Shown one piece after another: positions 8,735-18,188 of a stretch of 64,000 nucleotides of DNA (positions are counted from its first letter, which is position 1; each line of letters opens with the position of its first letter). The DNA comes from Denitromonas halophila (GTDB taxonomy: Bacteria > Pseudomonadota > Gammaproteobacteria > Burkholderiales > Rhodocyclaceae). The position numbers and the translations under genes were made by a program. The stretch lies in the NCBI RefSeq assembly GCF_007625155.1, contig NZ_VMNK01000009.1, positions 1-64,000 of the forward strand, in the 5' to 3' direction. The notes beneath the pieces are model-generated. The model made no database searches. It was not told the DNA's origin and saw nothing but the letters and a program-made list of their open reading frames with translations.

Positions 8735-9634
8735 TCAATAGGGCAAGTAGTGATCCACCAGCAAGGCGGCAAACAACGATGATAGGTACACGATGGAGAA
8801 GCGGAAAGTCTGTTGCGACAATTTGTCGCTGTAATCCACATACAAACGCCATGCGTAACGCAGGAAGGCCAGGCCCAGCACCACCGCCGCCGCCAGATAG
8901 GCCGCACCGCTCATGCGCGTGGCAAACGGCAGCAAAGTGACGGCGAACAGGATAATGGTGTAGAGCAGCACCGACAGCCGGGTGTAACGCGAGCCGTGCG
9001 TGACCGGCAGCATGGGCAGGCCGGCGCGGGCGTAATCGGCGCTGCGGTACAAGGCCAGCGCCCAGAAGTGCGGTGGCGTCCAGGCAAAGATGATGAGAAA
9101 CAGCAGTAGGGCATCACTGCCCACTTCGCCGGTCACGGCCGCCCAGCCTAGCACCGGCGGCATGGCACCGGACGCGCCGCCGATCACGATGTTCTGCGGT
9201 GTGCGCGGCTTGAGAAACACGGTGTAGACCACGGCATAGCCCACAAAGGTGGCCAGCGTCAGCCACATGGTGAGCGGGTTCACCGCGTTGTAGAGCAGCA
9301 GCAGACCCGCGCCGCCGAGCACCAGCGAAAACGCCAGCGTCTCGGCCGAGGACAACTCACCGCGCGGTAGAGGGCGCGCCCGGGTACGCGCCATGCGCGC
9401 ATCGATCTGTTGCTCGATCAGGCAGTTCATCGCCGCCGCCGCGCCGGCGACACACGCGATACCGAGCGTGGCGAACAGCACGATCTGCGCCGAGGGCAGC
9501 CCCTCCGGCACCGCGAGGAACATGCCGATCATGGCGCAGAAGACGATCAACGTATTGACCCGCGGCTTGGTCAGCACATAGAAGTGCCGCAGACGGCGCA
9601 AGGCGTCAGCGCTATCAAGCGTAAGCGTTTTCAT
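8735..9634 (-). CDS. ctaB: Protoheme IX farnesyltransferase (heme O synthase)
   Basis: About 299 residues, a polytopic UbiA-type prenyltransferase. The Asp/Asn-rich prenyl-diphosphate site reads [20 protein letters not shown], and [17 protein letters not shown] follows in the second conserved loop. It farnesylates heme B to heme O, the precursor of the heme A used by the adjacent oxidase. I choose the ATG at 9634 (MKTLTL), which has GGGAG upstream, over an in-frame TTG at 9652. The start lies inside the end of ctaA (20-base overlap), consistent with translational coupling. Confidence 0.94.
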   Translation of the reverse strand: MKTLTLDSADALRRLRHFYVLTKPRVNTLIVFCAMIGMFLAVPEGLPSAQIVLFATLGIACVAGAAAAMNCLIEQQIDARMARTRARPLPRGELSSAETLAFSLVLGGAGLLLLYNAVNPLTMWLTLATFVGYAVVYTVFLKPRTPQNIVIGGASGAMPPVLGWAAVTGEVGSDALLLFLIIFAWTPPHFWALALYRSADYARAGLPMLPVTHGSRYTRLSVLLYTIILFAVTLLPFATRMSGAAYLAAAVVLGLAFLRYAWRLYVDYSDKLSQQTFRFSIVYLSSLFAALLVDHYLPY

Positions 9635-10628
9635 GTTTTTTACTCCCTGCAACGCCCCATGCCCGCCCGGGCATCAGCCGTGTATTGATCACTACCATCA
9701 CCAAGAGCAGCAGCGCCGCACCGGCGTTATGTGCCACCGCCAAGGGCAGCGGCAGACTCATCAGCACGTTGGCAATACCGAGGCCGACCTGGCCTGCCAG
9801 AACCAGCGCCAACAGCGCTGCCATGCGGCCAAACCCCTGCTTCGTCAAACCCACCATCAACCCGAGCAAGCCCACCGTCACCACGAGGGCCCCCATGCGG
9901 TGCGCCCAATGAATGGCGGTCAGCGCCTCATGTGAGAGCAGATCGCCGGTCGCGGTCATGCCCAGTTCGCGCACCACATGAAAGGCATTGGCCGTGTCCA
10001 TGGCCGGCCACCAGCTGCCGTGGCAGGTCGGGAAATCGGTACACGCCAGCGCGGCATAGTTGGTACTGGTCCAACCGCCGAGCAGAATCTGGACGAGCAC
10101 CAGCAACAAACCGACACGCGCTAAACGCACCAGAGCCGGCGAGGCAAAGCGTCGCCTCAGCCCACCCGCGCGGATCGCCAGTAGCGCCAACAGCGACAAG
10201 GTTGCCAGCCCGCCCAAGAGGTGCCCCGTCACGATGGCTGGCTTGAGCAGGAGCGTGACCGTCCATTTGCCAAGCAAGCCCTGAAAGACCACCACGCCGA
10301 CGAGCAACACCGCAATGCCGGGCCGTACGTCCGGGTCGCGCCGCTGCCGCCAGGCCAGTGCGGCAATCACCAGAATGATGAAGCCGAGCGTGGCTGCCAG
10401 ATAGCGGTGGATCATTTCCTTCCACGCCTTGGGCAGCGACACCGGCCCGCCCGGCGCGGCAGACTCGGCCTCGGCGATGTGCTCGGCTGCGTGTGCAGGC
10501 GTCACCTGCCCATAACACCCCGGCCAGTCGGGGCAGCCGAGGCCGGCATCCGACAGCCGCACATAGGCGCCAAACACCACCACCGCAAGGGTGAGTGACA
10601 GCGCAAGGAAGACCAGCCGGCGATACAT
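9615..10628 (-). CDS. ctaA: Heme A synthase (COX15/CtaA)
   Basis: 337 residues with about eight membrane segments. The N-terminal transmembrane helix leads into [19 protein letters not shown], the hallmark of COX15, and conserved His residues occur in HRYLAA and [11 protein letters not shown]. It oxidises the heme O methyl group to the formyl group of heme A. It lies between the small oxidase-associated gene (2-base gap) and ctaB (overlap) in the cytochrome aa3 assembly operon. Confidence 0.95.
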   Translation of the reverse strand: MYRRLVFLALSLTLAVVVFGAYVRLSDAGLGCPDWPGCYGQVTPAHAAEHIAEAESAAPGGPVSLPKAWKEMIHRYLAATLGFIILVIAALAWRQRRDPDVRPGIAVLLVGVVVFQGLLGKWTVTLLLKPAIVTGHLLGGLATLSLLALLAIRAGGLRRRFASPALVRLARVGLLLVLVQILLGGWTSTNYAALACTDFPTCHGSWWPAMDTANAFHVVRELGMTATGDLLSHEALTAIHWAHRMGALVVTVGLLGLMVGLTKQGFGRMAALLALVLAGQVGLGIANVLMSLPLPLAVAHNAGAALLLLVMVVINTRLMPGRAWGVAGSKKHENAYA

Positions 10629-10630
10629 GC

Positions 10631-11200
10631 TCAGCCGACCTGCGAGTATTTGAGGAGCCGCGCGAGGTCCTTGACCATGCCTTTCGGGTCCAGTTCGGTG
10701 GGATAGCGCATCATCACGTTGCCGCGCGGATCGGCGAGCCAGACCTGCGCGACGGTGGTGCCATCGAGTTGATCAAGCCATTGGCGGTCGGCCCGCGCGA
10801 CGACCAGCTCGGGATGCTCGGCCAGTAGCGACGCGTCGGGCGCGCCGTCATCAGACAGCAGCCATACCCGTGCGACGCGAGGAGATTCCTTGGCCTGTGC
10901 GGTGCGCACCTGGCGCGTGAAATACAAGGCCTGCCGGCAGCTTTCGTCGCACGCAGCGGGCGAGACGACGACATAGGTCCAGAAACCTTTAATGTCCTCG
11001 CGCGCGAACTGACCGCCGTCGGCAGTAGCAAGCGCGCCATCGGGCAGCAAGGTCGGCGTCACCAGGGCGCCGTAGTTGCTGCGCCCGCTCGGTTGCCAGA
11101 CGTAGAACGCAAAATACGATGCCGCCACCGGCAACACACACACCACCATCAGGGCCACCAGCGTGAGCCGGGCTTTACGAGTCATTTGAGCCACTGCCAT
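10631..11200 (-). CDS. Cytochrome oxidase-cluster membrane-anchored protein, function unknown
   Basis: 189 residues from the ATG at 11200, preceded by GGAGG four bases upstream. There is one N-terminal membrane segment (LTLVALMVVCVLPVAASYFAF), then a periplasmic domain of thioredoxin-like length and pattern (VSPAACDESCRQALYFTRQVR, ...VWLADPRGNVMMRYP). Its two Cys residues are spaced CDESC, as in SCO proteins (CxxxC). Such proteins recur between SURF1 and heme A synthase genes in betaproteobacteria. I infer a redox or copper-delivery role in oxidase assembly, not a proven one. It overlaps the end of the SURF1 gene by 26 bases. Confidence 0.8.
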   Translation of the reverse strand: MAVAQMTRKARLTLVALMVVCVLPVAASYFAFYVWQPSGRSNYGALVTPTLLPDGALATADGGQFAREDIKGFWTYVVVSPAACDESCRQALYFTRQVRTAQAKESPRVARVWLLSDDGAPDASLLAEHPELVVARADRQWLDQLDGTTVAQVWLADPRGNVMMRYPTELDPKGMVKDLARLLKYSQVG

Positions 11201-11876
11201 GACGCCTCCAGCGCCGCCATCCAAACCATCCACACAAGCCAGCGGACAAGGCCGCCAGACCAAACCATTGCACCGCGTAGCCGCGATGACGATCCACCCC
11301 AAGATCGGGGCGGGGCCAGTCGCGGATGAGGCCGTCAGTCGAGGGGTCGGTTTGCTCAAGCACCTCGTTAATGACCGCCAGTTTCGACCAGGCGCGATAC
11401 GCCGCCAGGTCCACATACTGCCAACGCGCGCCCTCGCCCGGTGCATCCGCCAGGGTGTAGGGCTTGGCCTCGGGCAAGCGGACTCGCCCGTTGATCGTCA
11501 CCTCACCCGCCGGCGTAGTCACGACCGGCAAGGCGCTGCGATCCAGCCCAATGCCCGTCCAGCCTCGCTTGACCAGCACCACCGTGCCATCGGCCATCTG
11601 CAAGGGCGTGAGCACGTGATAACCCGGCTGACCATACTGCACCCGGTTGTCGAGGTAGATCGTTGCTTCACTCCGCCACTGCCCCGTCAGCCGCAGCACT
11701 TGCCACTCGGTCAGATTCGCTGCCGCGGTGGTCGAGGGCGCGGTCGCCGCGGCTTCGATGCGCGCGCCCAGCGCCAGCTTCTCTTCCGCCCGGTCGGTTT
11801 GCCACAGCCCGAGCTTGATCGTCAGCACACAGACCAGCCCCCCCACCACGTAGGGCACAACGCCCATCAACCGCAT
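11175..11876 (-). CDS. SURF1-family cytochrome oxidase assembly protein
   Basis: About 233 residues with membrane helices at both ends: VVPYVVGGLVCVLTIKLGLWQ at the N-terminus and a C-terminal one in YAVQWFGLAALSAGLCGWF. Between them is a periplasmic domain with the family motifs GQW, NRVQYGQPGYHVLTPL, VLVKRGW and LAVINEVLEQTD. SURF1 assists insertion of heme A into subunit I. The ATG at 11876 (MRLMG) has AGGGG upstream; a GTG two codons earlier is possible. It is divergent from the DUF2909 gene, with 60 bases between their starts. Confidence 0.93.
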   Translation of the reverse strand: MRLMGVVPYVVGGLVCVLTIKLGLWQTDRAEEKLALGARIEAAATAPSTTAAANLTEWQVLRLTGQWRSEATIYLDNRVQYGQPGYHVLTPLQMADGTVVLVKRGWTGIGLDRSALPVVTTPAGEVTINGRVRLPEAKPYTLADAPGEGARWQYVDLAAYRAWSKLAVINEVLEQTDPSTDGLIRDWPRPDLGVDRHRGYAVQWFGLAALSAGLCGWFGWRRWRRHGSGSNDS

Positions 11877-11936
11877 GCTCACCCCTGCGACGGAGCCGCT
11901 GGGCTAAACTGGAATAACACCTCCGTGGAGCCTCGC

Positions 11937-12131
11937 ATGCGCATCGTCGTCGTTCTCTTTCTGATCGCCATTCTGGTCAGCCTGGGCTCCGCCCTGTTGT
12001 TCATGCTGCGTGACGATGGCAAGGGGCCGCGGGTCATCCGTGCGCTGACGCTGCGGGTTGGGCTGTCGATCGGCTTGTTTCTGTTGCTGATGGCGGGCTT
12101 TGCGACCGGCATCATTCCCGGCCGCCTGTAA
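11937..12131 (+). CDS. DUF2909-type twin-transmembrane protein
   Basis: 64 residues: two hydrophobic helices (residues 2-23 and 40-60) joined by a basic loop (RDDGKGPRVIRALTLR). This layout matches the DUF2909 family found in proteobacterial cox clusters. It is the only plus-strand gene in the oxidase locus, lying between coxC and SURF1 and converging on coxC. An assembly role is assumed from context only. It is preceded by TGGAG at 11926-11930, six bases before the ATG. Confidence 0.82.
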   Translation: MRIVVVLFLIAILVSLGSALLFMLRDDGKGPRVIRALTLRVGLSIGLFLLLMAGFATGIIPGRL

Positions 12132-12146
12132 CACGCACTCCGGCCA

Positions 12147-12998
12147 TCACAGCCAATAGACCACCACGAACAACACCAGCCACACCACATCGACAAAGTG
12201 CCAATACCAGGCCGCCGCTTCAAAGGCGAAGTGATTGTCTTTGGTGAAGTGGCCCGCCATCACGCGGAACAGCATCACCAGCAACATGATCGCGCCAATC
12301 GTCACATGCAGGCCGTGGAAGCCGGTCATCATGTAAAAGGTCGAGCCGTAGATGCCTGAGGTCATCTTCAGGTTCATCTCGCCGTAGGCGTGCATGTATT
12401 CATAAATCTGAAAGCCCATGAACAAGGCGCCGAGCAGCACAGTGAGCAGCAAGCCGAGTTTGAGCTGCGTCCGGTTGTCTTTCATCATGCCCCAGTGGGC
12501 CCAGGTCAGCGTGGCCCCCGAGGTCAGCAGAATCAGGGTGTTCAGCGCAGGAATGCCCCAGGCGCCCATCGGCGAGAACGCCTCTTCGGCGCGCGGACCC
12601 GCCGTCGGCCACACGGCCTCGAAACCCTGCCACAGCACGCTCACGCTCTCTTCGCTGCCGAGCGACGGCACCGCAATGACGCGTACGTAAAACAGCACGC
12701 CAAAAAAAGCGAAGAAGAACATCACCTCGGAGAAGATGAACCAGCCCATGCTCCAGCGGAAGGAGGCGTCGACGTTCTTGCCGTACTGCCCGCTTTCGGA
12801 TTCGCGAATCACCTGGCCGAACCAGCCGAACAGCATGTAGATCAGCGTCGCCAGACCGACGAAAAACACCAGCGGCCCCGGCCCGGTATGGTTCAGCCAC
12901 ATCACCGAACCGGCACCGATGCATAGCAGGGCAAAGGAACCGAAGATGGGAAACTTCGACGGCTCTGGTACGAAGTACTTCTCGAAAGTCGGACTCAT
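12147..12998 (-). CDS. coxC: Cytochrome c oxidase subunit III
   Basis: 283 residues, seven predicted membrane segments, opening with the family-typical tail KYFVPEPSKFPIFGS. The long helix motifs include WSMGWFIFSEVMFFFAFFGVLFY, TLILLTSGATLTWAH, and the C-terminal FHGLHVTIG and AAWYWHFVDVVWLVLFVVVYWL. It binds lipid and stabilises subunit I of the aa3 oxidase. It is the last minus-strand structural gene of the cox operon. Confidence 0.97.
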   Translation of the reverse strand: MSPTFEKYFVPEPSKFPIFGSFALLCIGAGSVMWLNHTGPGPLVFFVGLATLIYMLFGWFGQVIRESESGQYGKNVDASFRWSMGWFIFSEVMFFFAFFGVLFYVRVIAVPSLGSEESVSVLWQGFEAVWPTAGPRAEEAFSPMGAWGIPALNTLILLTSGATLTWAHWGMMKDNRTQLKLGLLLTVLLGALFMGFQIYEYMHAYGEMNLKMTSGIYGSTFYMMTGFHGLHVTIGAIMLLVMLFRVMAGHFTKDNHFAFEAAAWYWHFVDVVWLVLFVVVYWL

Positions 12999-13052
12999 GT
13001 TGAAGTCTCCGGTCAGTTAATTCTGGGGTCGCGCATGCGCGCAACCCTCAAC

Positions 13053-13253
13053 TCATGCGCCCACGACGAAGTGTACGAAGGCTACGATAGTCAGCACGAA
13101 CACCAGACCGGCCAGCAGGCCGGCAACGATGACCGCCTTGGGGTTCAGCGAGGTGGCGTCATCGTTGTAATGACGCCGCTTGCGAATCCCCACAAAAGAC
13201 CACAGCACTGCACGCAGGGTCGCCCAGAAGCTGGCGCGTGGCGTGTCGGCCAT
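13053..13253 (-). CDS. DUF2970 single-helix membrane protein
   Basis: 66 residues: an amphipathic N-terminus (SFWATLRAVLWSFVGIRKRR), a short polar stretch (HYNDDATSLNPK) and one membrane helix (AVIVAGLLAGLVFVLTIVAFV). This pattern is the DUF2970 family, which is commonly encoded between cox11 and coxC in betaproteobacteria. Its ATG shares a base with the cox11 stop (TGATG). The function is unknown; an oxidase assembly or accessory role is inferred from the fixed location. Confidence 0.85.
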   Translation of the reverse strand: MADTPRASFWATLRAVLWSFVGIRKRRHYNDDATSLNPKAVIVAGLLAGLVFVLTIVAFVHFVVGA

Positions 13254-13807
13254 CAGCTGCGCCCGCCCGGCGCCGTTTTCTGCGCCTGCGTGCCCTCAAC
13301 CTCGAAGAAGGTGTAGGACAAGGTGATCGTATTCACATCATTCGGCAGCTTGGGGTCGACCACAAACAGCACCGGCATGACCCGCGTCTCGCCTGCGGCC
13401 AGGGTCTGCTTCTCGAAACAGAAGCAGTTGAGCTTCTTGAAGTAGTCCCCCGCCAGCTGCGGCCCATAGCTCGGCACCGCCTGTCCGGTGATTGGCACGT
13501 CGCGCGTGTTGGTCACCTCGTAGGTAATCTCGACCAACTGCCCCGGGTGAACATCGACCGTGTTCTGCGTCGGGCGGAAACGCCAGGCCAGATCATGCGT
13601 ATTGGCATCCAGCTCGATGGTCAGCTGGCGCGTCGGATCGACCTGCGTGTTCTCCACCACATCGGGCTGCAGGATATTGCGCAAGCCGGTGACCTGGCAG
13701 ATGGCCTCGTAAAACGGCACCAGGGCAAAGCCGAAACCGAACATGGCCACCGCCGCAATACCGAGGCGCACCAGCAGACGACGGTTGTCTTTCGCCTGCG
13801 CGTTCAT
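13253..13807 (-). CDS. ctaG: Cytochrome c oxidase assembly protein CtaG/Cox11
   Basis: 184 residues with an N-terminal membrane anchor (LLVRLGIAAVAMFGFGFALVPFYEAICQVTG). The periplasmic immunoglobulin-like domain contains the copper-binding CFCF motif (KLNCFCFEKQTL) and the conserved PVLFVVDPKL and TLSYTFF segments. It delivers copper to the CuB centre of subunit I. The ATG at 13807 overlaps the end of the 33-residue gene by four bases, and its stop overlaps the DUF2970 start. Confidence 0.95.
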   Translation of the reverse strand: MNAQAKDNRRLLVRLGIAAVAMFGFGFALVPFYEAICQVTGLRNILQPDVVENTQVDPTRQLTIELDANTHDLAWRFRPTQNTVDVHPGQLVEITYEVTNTRDVPITGQAVPSYGPQLAGDYFKKLNCFCFEKQTLAAGETRVMPVLFVVDPKLPNDVNTITLSYTFFEVEGTQAQKTAPGGRS

Positions 13808-13905
13808 TGGCCCAGCCAGCCGATCTTGACCACGATGGCGAAGAAGAACACCAACGCCATCAGCAGCAACAACAGTGCGGAGCGGGTGTTCTTCCCTTTG
13901 GTCAT
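13804..13905 (-). CDS. Cytochrome oxidase small assembly protein (33 aa)
   Basis: A 33-residue frame: a basic start (MTKGKNTRSA), then one membrane helix (LLLLLMALVFFFAIVVKIGWL). It lies eleven bases downstream of coxA and overlaps cox11 by four bases (ATGA). Tiny single-helix proteins of this pattern are known between coxA and cox11 in betaproteobacteria and are annotated as oxidase small assembly proteins. It is short enough to be missed by gene finders. Coding status is supported by the start/stop coupling and hydrophobic pattern rather than length. Confidence 0.78.
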   Translation of the reverse strand: MTKGKNTRSALLLLLMALVFFFAIVVKIGWLGQ

Positions 13906-13916
13906 GGCAGCAGCGA

Positions 13917-15503
13917 TCACTTGACGACCGGCGGGATCTCGAAGGTGTGGTGCGGCGCCGGCGACGGCACTGTCCACTCGAGGCCCTGCGCATCTTCCCA
14001 CGGACTGGCCGCGGCTTTCTTGCCATCACCGCGCACACACTTGACCACGGCGACGATGAAGATCAGCTGCGACAGGCCGAAGCCGAAGGCCCCGATACTG
14101 GCCAGCGCGTTGAAGTCAGCGAACTGCAGCGCGTAGTCAGGAATCCGGCGCGGCATGCCGGCCAGGCCCAGGAAGTGCATCGGGAAGAAAGTGATGTTGA
14201 AGAAGATGATCGAGCACCAGAAGTGCAGCTTGCCGATGAACTCGGAGTACATGACCCCGGTCCATTTCGGCAGCCAGTAGTAGGCACCGGCAAACAGGGC
14301 AAACAAGGAGCCGGCCACCAACACATAGTGGAAGTGCGCCACCACGTAATAGGTGTCCTGCACCTGGATGTCGATCGGCGCAATCGCGCAGATCAGGCCG
14401 GTAAAGCCGCCCATGGTGAACACAAAGATGAAGCCGGTCGCCCACAGCATGGGCGTCTCGAAGGTCATCGAGCCACGCCACATGGTGGCCACCCAGTTGA
14501 ACACCTTCACCCCGGTAGGCACCGCGATCAACATGGTCGCATACATGAAGAACAACTGAGTCGCCGCCGGCATACCGGTGGTGAACATGTGGTGCGCCCA
14601 CACCACGAAGGACAGGATGGCGATCGAGGCCGTGGCATACACCATCGAGGCATAACCAAACAGCGGCTTGCGGGCAAAGGTCGGGATGATCTCGCTGACA
14701 ATGCCGAAGGCCGGCAGAATCATGATGTACACCTCGGGGTGCCCGAAGAACCAGAACACGTGCTGATACAACACCGGGTCACCGCCGCCGGCCGCATTGA
14801 AGAAGCTGGTGCCGAAATGACGGTCGGTGAGAATCATGGTCACCGCACCGGCAAGCACCGGCATCACCGCAATCAGCAAATAGGCCGTGATCAACCACGT
14901 CCAGCAGAACAGCGGCATCTTCATCATCGTCATGCCGGGGGCGCGCATATTGAGCACGGTCACCACGATATTGATGGCGCCCATGATCGAGCTGATACCC
15001 ATGATGTGCACCGCAAAGATCGTCAGATCCATGCCCATGCCCATCTGCACCGACAGCGGCGCATACAGCGTCCAGCCCGCGGCGGTGGCGCCGCCCGGCA
15101 CAAAGAAGGAGCCGATCAGCAAGATCGCTGCCACCGGCAGCAGCCAGAAGCTCCAGTTGTTCATGCGCGCGAAGGCCATGTCGGAGGCGCCGATCATCAG
15201 CGGCAGCATCCAGTTTGCAAAGCCCACAAAGGCCGGCATGATCGCGCCGAACACCATCACCAGGCCGTGCATGGTGGTGAGCTGATTGAAGAACTCGGGC
15301 TGCACGATCTGCATGCCCGGCTGGAACAGTTCGGCCCGGATCGTCAGCGCCATCACACCCCCCGAGAGGAACATGATGAAACTGAAAATCAGGTACATCG
15401 TGCCGATGTCCTTGTGATTCGTCGTGGTGATCCAGCGCATCAGACCGGTCGGGCCGTGATGGTGATGATCGTCGTGCACTTGATCGGGGGTGACAGCAGA
15501 CAT
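13917..15503 (-). CDS. coxA: Cytochrome c oxidase subunit I
   Basis: 528 residues, twelve membrane segments. The start, after a His-rich tail ([28 protein letters not shown]), is typical. The heme a and a3-CuB ligands are in the expected motifs: [24 protein letters not shown] (with the cross-linked His/Tyr pair), WAHHMFTTG and [11 protein letters not shown]. The Glu proton-channel signature is within WFFGHPEVY. It is the catalytic subunit of an aa3-type terminal oxidase reducing oxygen to water. It lies 20 bases downstream of coxB. Confidence 0.97.
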   Translation of the reverse strand: MSAVTPDQVHDDHHHHGPTGLMRWITTTNHKDIGTMYLIFSFIMFLSGGVMALTIRAELFQPGMQIVQPEFFNQLTTMHGLVMVFGAIMPAFVGFANWMLPLMIGASDMAFARMNNWSFWLLPVAAILLIGSFFVPGGATAAGWTLYAPLSVQMGMGMDLTIFAVHIMGISSIMGAINIVVTVLNMRAPGMTMMKMPLFCWTWLITAYLLIAVMPVLAGAVTMILTDRHFGTSFFNAAGGGDPVLYQHVFWFFGHPEVYIMILPAFGIVSEIIPTFARKPLFGYASMVYATASIAILSFVVWAHHMFTTGMPAATQLFFMYATMLIAVPTGVKVFNWVATMWRGSMTFETPMLWATGFIFVFTMGGFTGLICAIAPIDIQVQDTYYVVAHFHYVLVAGSLFALFAGAYYWLPKWTGVMYSEFIGKLHFWCSIIFFNITFFPMHFLGLAGMPRRIPDYALQFADFNALASIGAFGFGLSQLIFIVAVVKCVRGDGKKAAASPWEDAQGLEWTVPSPAPHHTFEIPPVVK

Positions 15504-15523
15504 GCAGCCTCCTCTACCTGAAC

Positions 15524-16651
15524 TCAGTTAAGCGCGGCCGTGATTTCGGCCGGCTGGATGGCTTCGCCCGTCTGGTTACTCCAGGCATTGCGGGTATAGG
15601 TAATGACGGCGGCGAGGTCCGTGGCCGACAACTGCTTGCCGAACGCGGCCATGGCCGTACCATCACGGCCTTGCATCACCACCTTGATCTGCTCAGCCTT
15701 GTCGCCCTGCACAATCGGCGAACCATCGAGCGGCGGGAAGGCCGGCGGCATGCCTTTGCCATCGGCCTGATGGCATGCGGCACAGTTGGCGGCAAACACC
15801 TGCTCGCCCTTGGCAACCAGCTCCTGCAAGGCCCATTCCTTGTTCGGATCTTCCTTTGTGGCAGCCAGCTTGCCTTGCTGATCCGCAACCCAGGCGCTGT
15901 ATTTATCCGCAGAAAGCACATGCACTTCGATCGGCATGAAGCCATGGTCCTTGCCGCACAGTTCGGCACAGTTGCCACGGTAGACGCCTTCCTTGTCGGC
16001 ACGAAACCAGGTGTCGCGGATGAAGCCAGGAATCGCGTCTTGCTTGACACCAAGCGCCGGCACCCACCAAGCGTGGATCACATCATTGGCGGTCAGCAAA
16101 ATACGCACCTTCTTGCCCACTGGCACCACCACCGGATTGTCCACCTCCAGCAGATAGTGTTCGCCCTTGGCGGCCCGCCCCTGAATCTGGTCCTGCGGGG
16201 TCGACATGTTCGAGACGAACTGGATGCCCTCGCCTTCGCCCTTGATGTAGTTGTAACCCCACTTCCACTGATAGCCGGTGGCCTTGATGGTGATGTCGGG
16301 GTTTGAGGTGTCCTTCATGGAGATCACCGTCTTGGTCGCCGGCCAGGCCATGCCAAGCAGGATCAGCACCGGGATCACGGTCCACGCGATTTCCACCATG
16401 GTGTTCTCGTGGAAATGCGCCGCCACGGCCCCTTTGGACTTGCGGTGGTGAAACACCGACCAGAACATGACACCGAACACCGCCACGAAGATCACCAGAC
16501 AGATGATCATCATCAGGGTGTGCATGTCGTAAATTTCGGTGGCCACGGAGGTCACCGGCGTCTGTAGATTGACGCTGGACTGTTCCGCCCACGCCCCGGC
16601 TGCGGGCACGGCGGACAGTGCGGTTACTGCGAAACGAGCCAACACGCTCAT
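15524..16651 (-). CDS. coxB: Cytochrome c oxidase subunit II with fused C-terminal cytochrome c domain
   Basis: 375 residues, longer than a plain subunit II. A signal peptide (to about residue 22) and two membrane helices precede the cupredoxin domain. The CuA ligands are in [12 protein letters not shown], near residue 225. A class I cytochrome c domain follows, with heme motif CAACH near residue 287 and the distal Met region [13 protein letters not shown]. This caa3-like fusion accepts electrons into heme c and passes them to CuA. The ATG at 16651 has GGGGG six bases upstream and is preferred over a TTG two codons earlier. First gene of the cox operon. Confidence 0.95.
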   Translation of the reverse strand: MSVLARFAVTALSAVPAAGAWAEQSSVNLQTPVTSVATEIYDMHTLMMIICLVIFVAVFGVMFWSVFHHRKSKGAVAAHFHENTMVEIAWTVIPVLILLGMAWPATKTVISMKDTSNPDITIKATGYQWKWGYNYIKGEGEGIQFVSNMSTPQDQIQGRAAKGEHYLLEVDNPVVVPVGKKVRILLTANDVIHAWWVPALGVKQDAIPGFIRDTWFRADKEGVYRGNCAELCGKDHGFMPIEVHVLSADKYSAWVADQQGKLAATKEDPNKEWALQELVAKGEQVFAANCAACHQADGKGMPPAFPPLDGSPIVQGDKAEQIKVVMQGRDGTAMAAFGKQLSATDLAAVITYTRNAWSNQTGEAIQPAEITAALN

Positions 16652-16974
16652 GTGCAACCCCCATCCAAGTCTATGTGGGGCGCAAAAAACTAGCGTTCCC
16701 GGTCAGCCAAAACGGCGCCGTCAAATCTCTGCGGGGCTCAGGCCATCCGGAACCCGCCTTGCGCCGGTTGCGGTCTCTCTCCCCCGAAATCCGCTGTGTG
16801 ATTTGTTTTGCGCGGAATCGGTCTCTGCGCGGCATAGTGCCACATGCGTTTTAAACGTCGCAAGGAGATTTTTGATATGGATCAACGTGCTGCAGTGCAC
16901 TATGAGCTAGTGCGCCGCAACACGCCCGCACTTCAGGCGCCGCAGGCTTGCGCCGCCACGTCGCGAGCCGCCGC
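16652..16974. other. Intergenic region upstream of coxB, with an unexplained plus-strand translation start
   Basis: This 323-base stretch separates the cox operon from the end of the lipid operon. It must hold the cox promoter on the minus strand, but I could not pick convincing boxes. On the plus strand, AAGGAG at 16862-16867 precedes ATG at 16876 and opens a frame (MDQRAAVHYELVRRN...) that soon runs antisense through the NTF2-like gene to 17332. The first 30 codons could be a remnant of a lost gene or chance. I do not call it a gene. Confidence 0.4.
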
Positions 16975-17406
16975 TTATTCCATCGTCGTTTGCGGGGCGG
17001 CCAGGCGTCGCCGGAGCCATCGCATCAGCGCGCCCATCAGCGGAAATTCTTCGTACACCCCGCGGGCGGCATCCCAGAAGTCCCGGTGCTCGGTGACGCG
17101 CCCTGACGCATCGAAGCGCAGATGGCTGGCGCCGATGATCTCGACGTCCCGGCCCGCAAGGCGACAATGCAGCGCCCAGATCAGCATGGCCTGGTCGCCC
17201 CGCTCGAACCGCTCGGTCACCACAAAGCGCGGCGTGCCGAGTTGCTCGAACATGTGGCTGAAGATGCTTTTGATCGCGTCGATGCCGTGCACATCATTGA
17301 ACGGATCAACAAAATGCGCATCCTCGGCATAGAACGCCGCGAAGCCGTCGACCTCCGTCGGCGTCAGCGTTTCGTAGAAGCGCACCAGCGAATCGAGCGT
17401 CGCCAT
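16975..17406 (-). CDS. NTF2-like/SnoaL-fold protein
   Basis: 143 residues with the cone-shaped NTF2 pattern: an N-terminal helix (LVRFYETLTPTEVDGFAAFYAEDAHFVDPFNDVHG), then strands ending in IIGASHLRFDASGRVTEHRDFWDA. Family members range from isomerases to dehydratases and small binding proteins, so no reaction can be assigned. It is the last gene of the ten-gene operon beginning at 24619. Its ATG shares a base with the SDR stop (TGATG). Related proteins occur in photo-oxidative-stress lipid clusters, which fits this setting. Confidence 0.8.
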   Translation of the reverse strand: MATLDSLVRFYETLTPTEVDGFAAFYAEDAHFVDPFNDVHGIDAIKSIFSHMFEQLGTPRFVVTERFERGDQAMLIWALHCRLAGRDVEIIGASHLRFDASGRVTEHRDFWDAARGVYEEFPLMGALMRWLRRRLAAPQTTME

Positions 17407-18188
17407 CACCGCCCTCCCCCGCCGGTCAGCCGGCGCACCAGCGCAAAGTAGAGCCCGTAAGGCAGCAAGCGCAAGAGCTTGAGCACCCGCGAAAAGCGCT
17501 TCGGAAAATGAATATCGAACTCGCCCCGACGCAAGCCCTCGACCACCGCCTCGGCCGCCGTCGGCGGATCGATCAGTGCCGGCATGGGGAAATCATTGCC
17601 GGCGGTCAGCCGCGTCGCCACAAAACCGGGGTTGATCACATGCACACCGATGCCGCGCGGCCGCAGTTCCAGAAACAAGCTCTCCGCAAAGTTGATCAGC
17701 CCCGCCTTGGTCGCGCCATACACACAGGCGCGCGGCAGCCCGGAATAGCCCGCCACACTCGACACCACCGCCACATGGCCCAGCCCCCGCGCCAGCATGC
17801 CCGGCAGCACGGCCGCCACACCCGCCATGGTGGCTGACAGATTGACCGCCACGGTCATGTGAATCACCTCGGCACTCAGCTCAGTTGCGGGTGTCGGTTG
17901 ATAGGCGCCCGCCAGAAAGATCACCACGTCGCAGCTGCCCCAACGGTCCATCAGCGTCGCCCATGCATCGGCCACCGCCCCTTCCGCCGTGATATCCAGC
18001 GGCAATACCTCGGCACCACCGACCGCCTCCGCCACCGTCTCGAGCACCGCCGCCCGGCGCCCACTCAAGGCCAGCCGCGCGCCCCGCGCCGACAAGGCGT
18101 GCGCCAGCGCCTCGCCAATCCCAGTGGACGCCCCCACCAGCCAGACCCGCTGGCCGCGCCAGTCCCGAATCGGGGGGTTGAGACTCAT
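17406..18188 (-). CDS. Short-chain dehydrogenase/reductase (SDR)
   Basis: 260 residues of classical SDR fold. The Rossmann glycine motif is GASTGIG (about residues 18-24), followed by the Asp of the adenine-binding turn (LPLDIT) and NLSATMAG. The catalytic triad is Ser (VVSSVAGYSG), then Tyr and Lys in YGATKAG. It oxidises or reduces an unidentified alcohol or ketone with NAD(P)H. It overlaps its neighbours on both sides. The same SDR type recurs beside cfa-like, DUF1365 and flavin amine-oxidase genes in singlet-oxygen or light-induced clusters, so the substrate may be a modified acyl chain (inference). Confidence 0.9.
   Translation of the reverse strand: MSLNPPIRDWRGQRVWLVGASTGIGEALAHALSARGARLALSGRRAAVLETVAEAVGGAEVLPLDITAEGAVADAWATLMDRWGSCDVVIFLAGAYQPTPATELSAEVIHMTVAVNLSATMAGVAAVLPGMLARGLGHVAVVSSVAGYSGLPRACVYGATKAGLINFAESLFLELRPRGIGVHVINPGFVATRLTAGNDFPMPALIDPPTAAEAVVEGLRRGEFDIHFPKRFSRVLKLLRLLPYGLYFALVRRLTGGGGR

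Noticed and set aside
13875-15521. A 548-residue His-rich plus-strand open frame over coxA
   Set aside because: It is an antisense shadow of coxA, whose twelve helices and metal ligands are clear.
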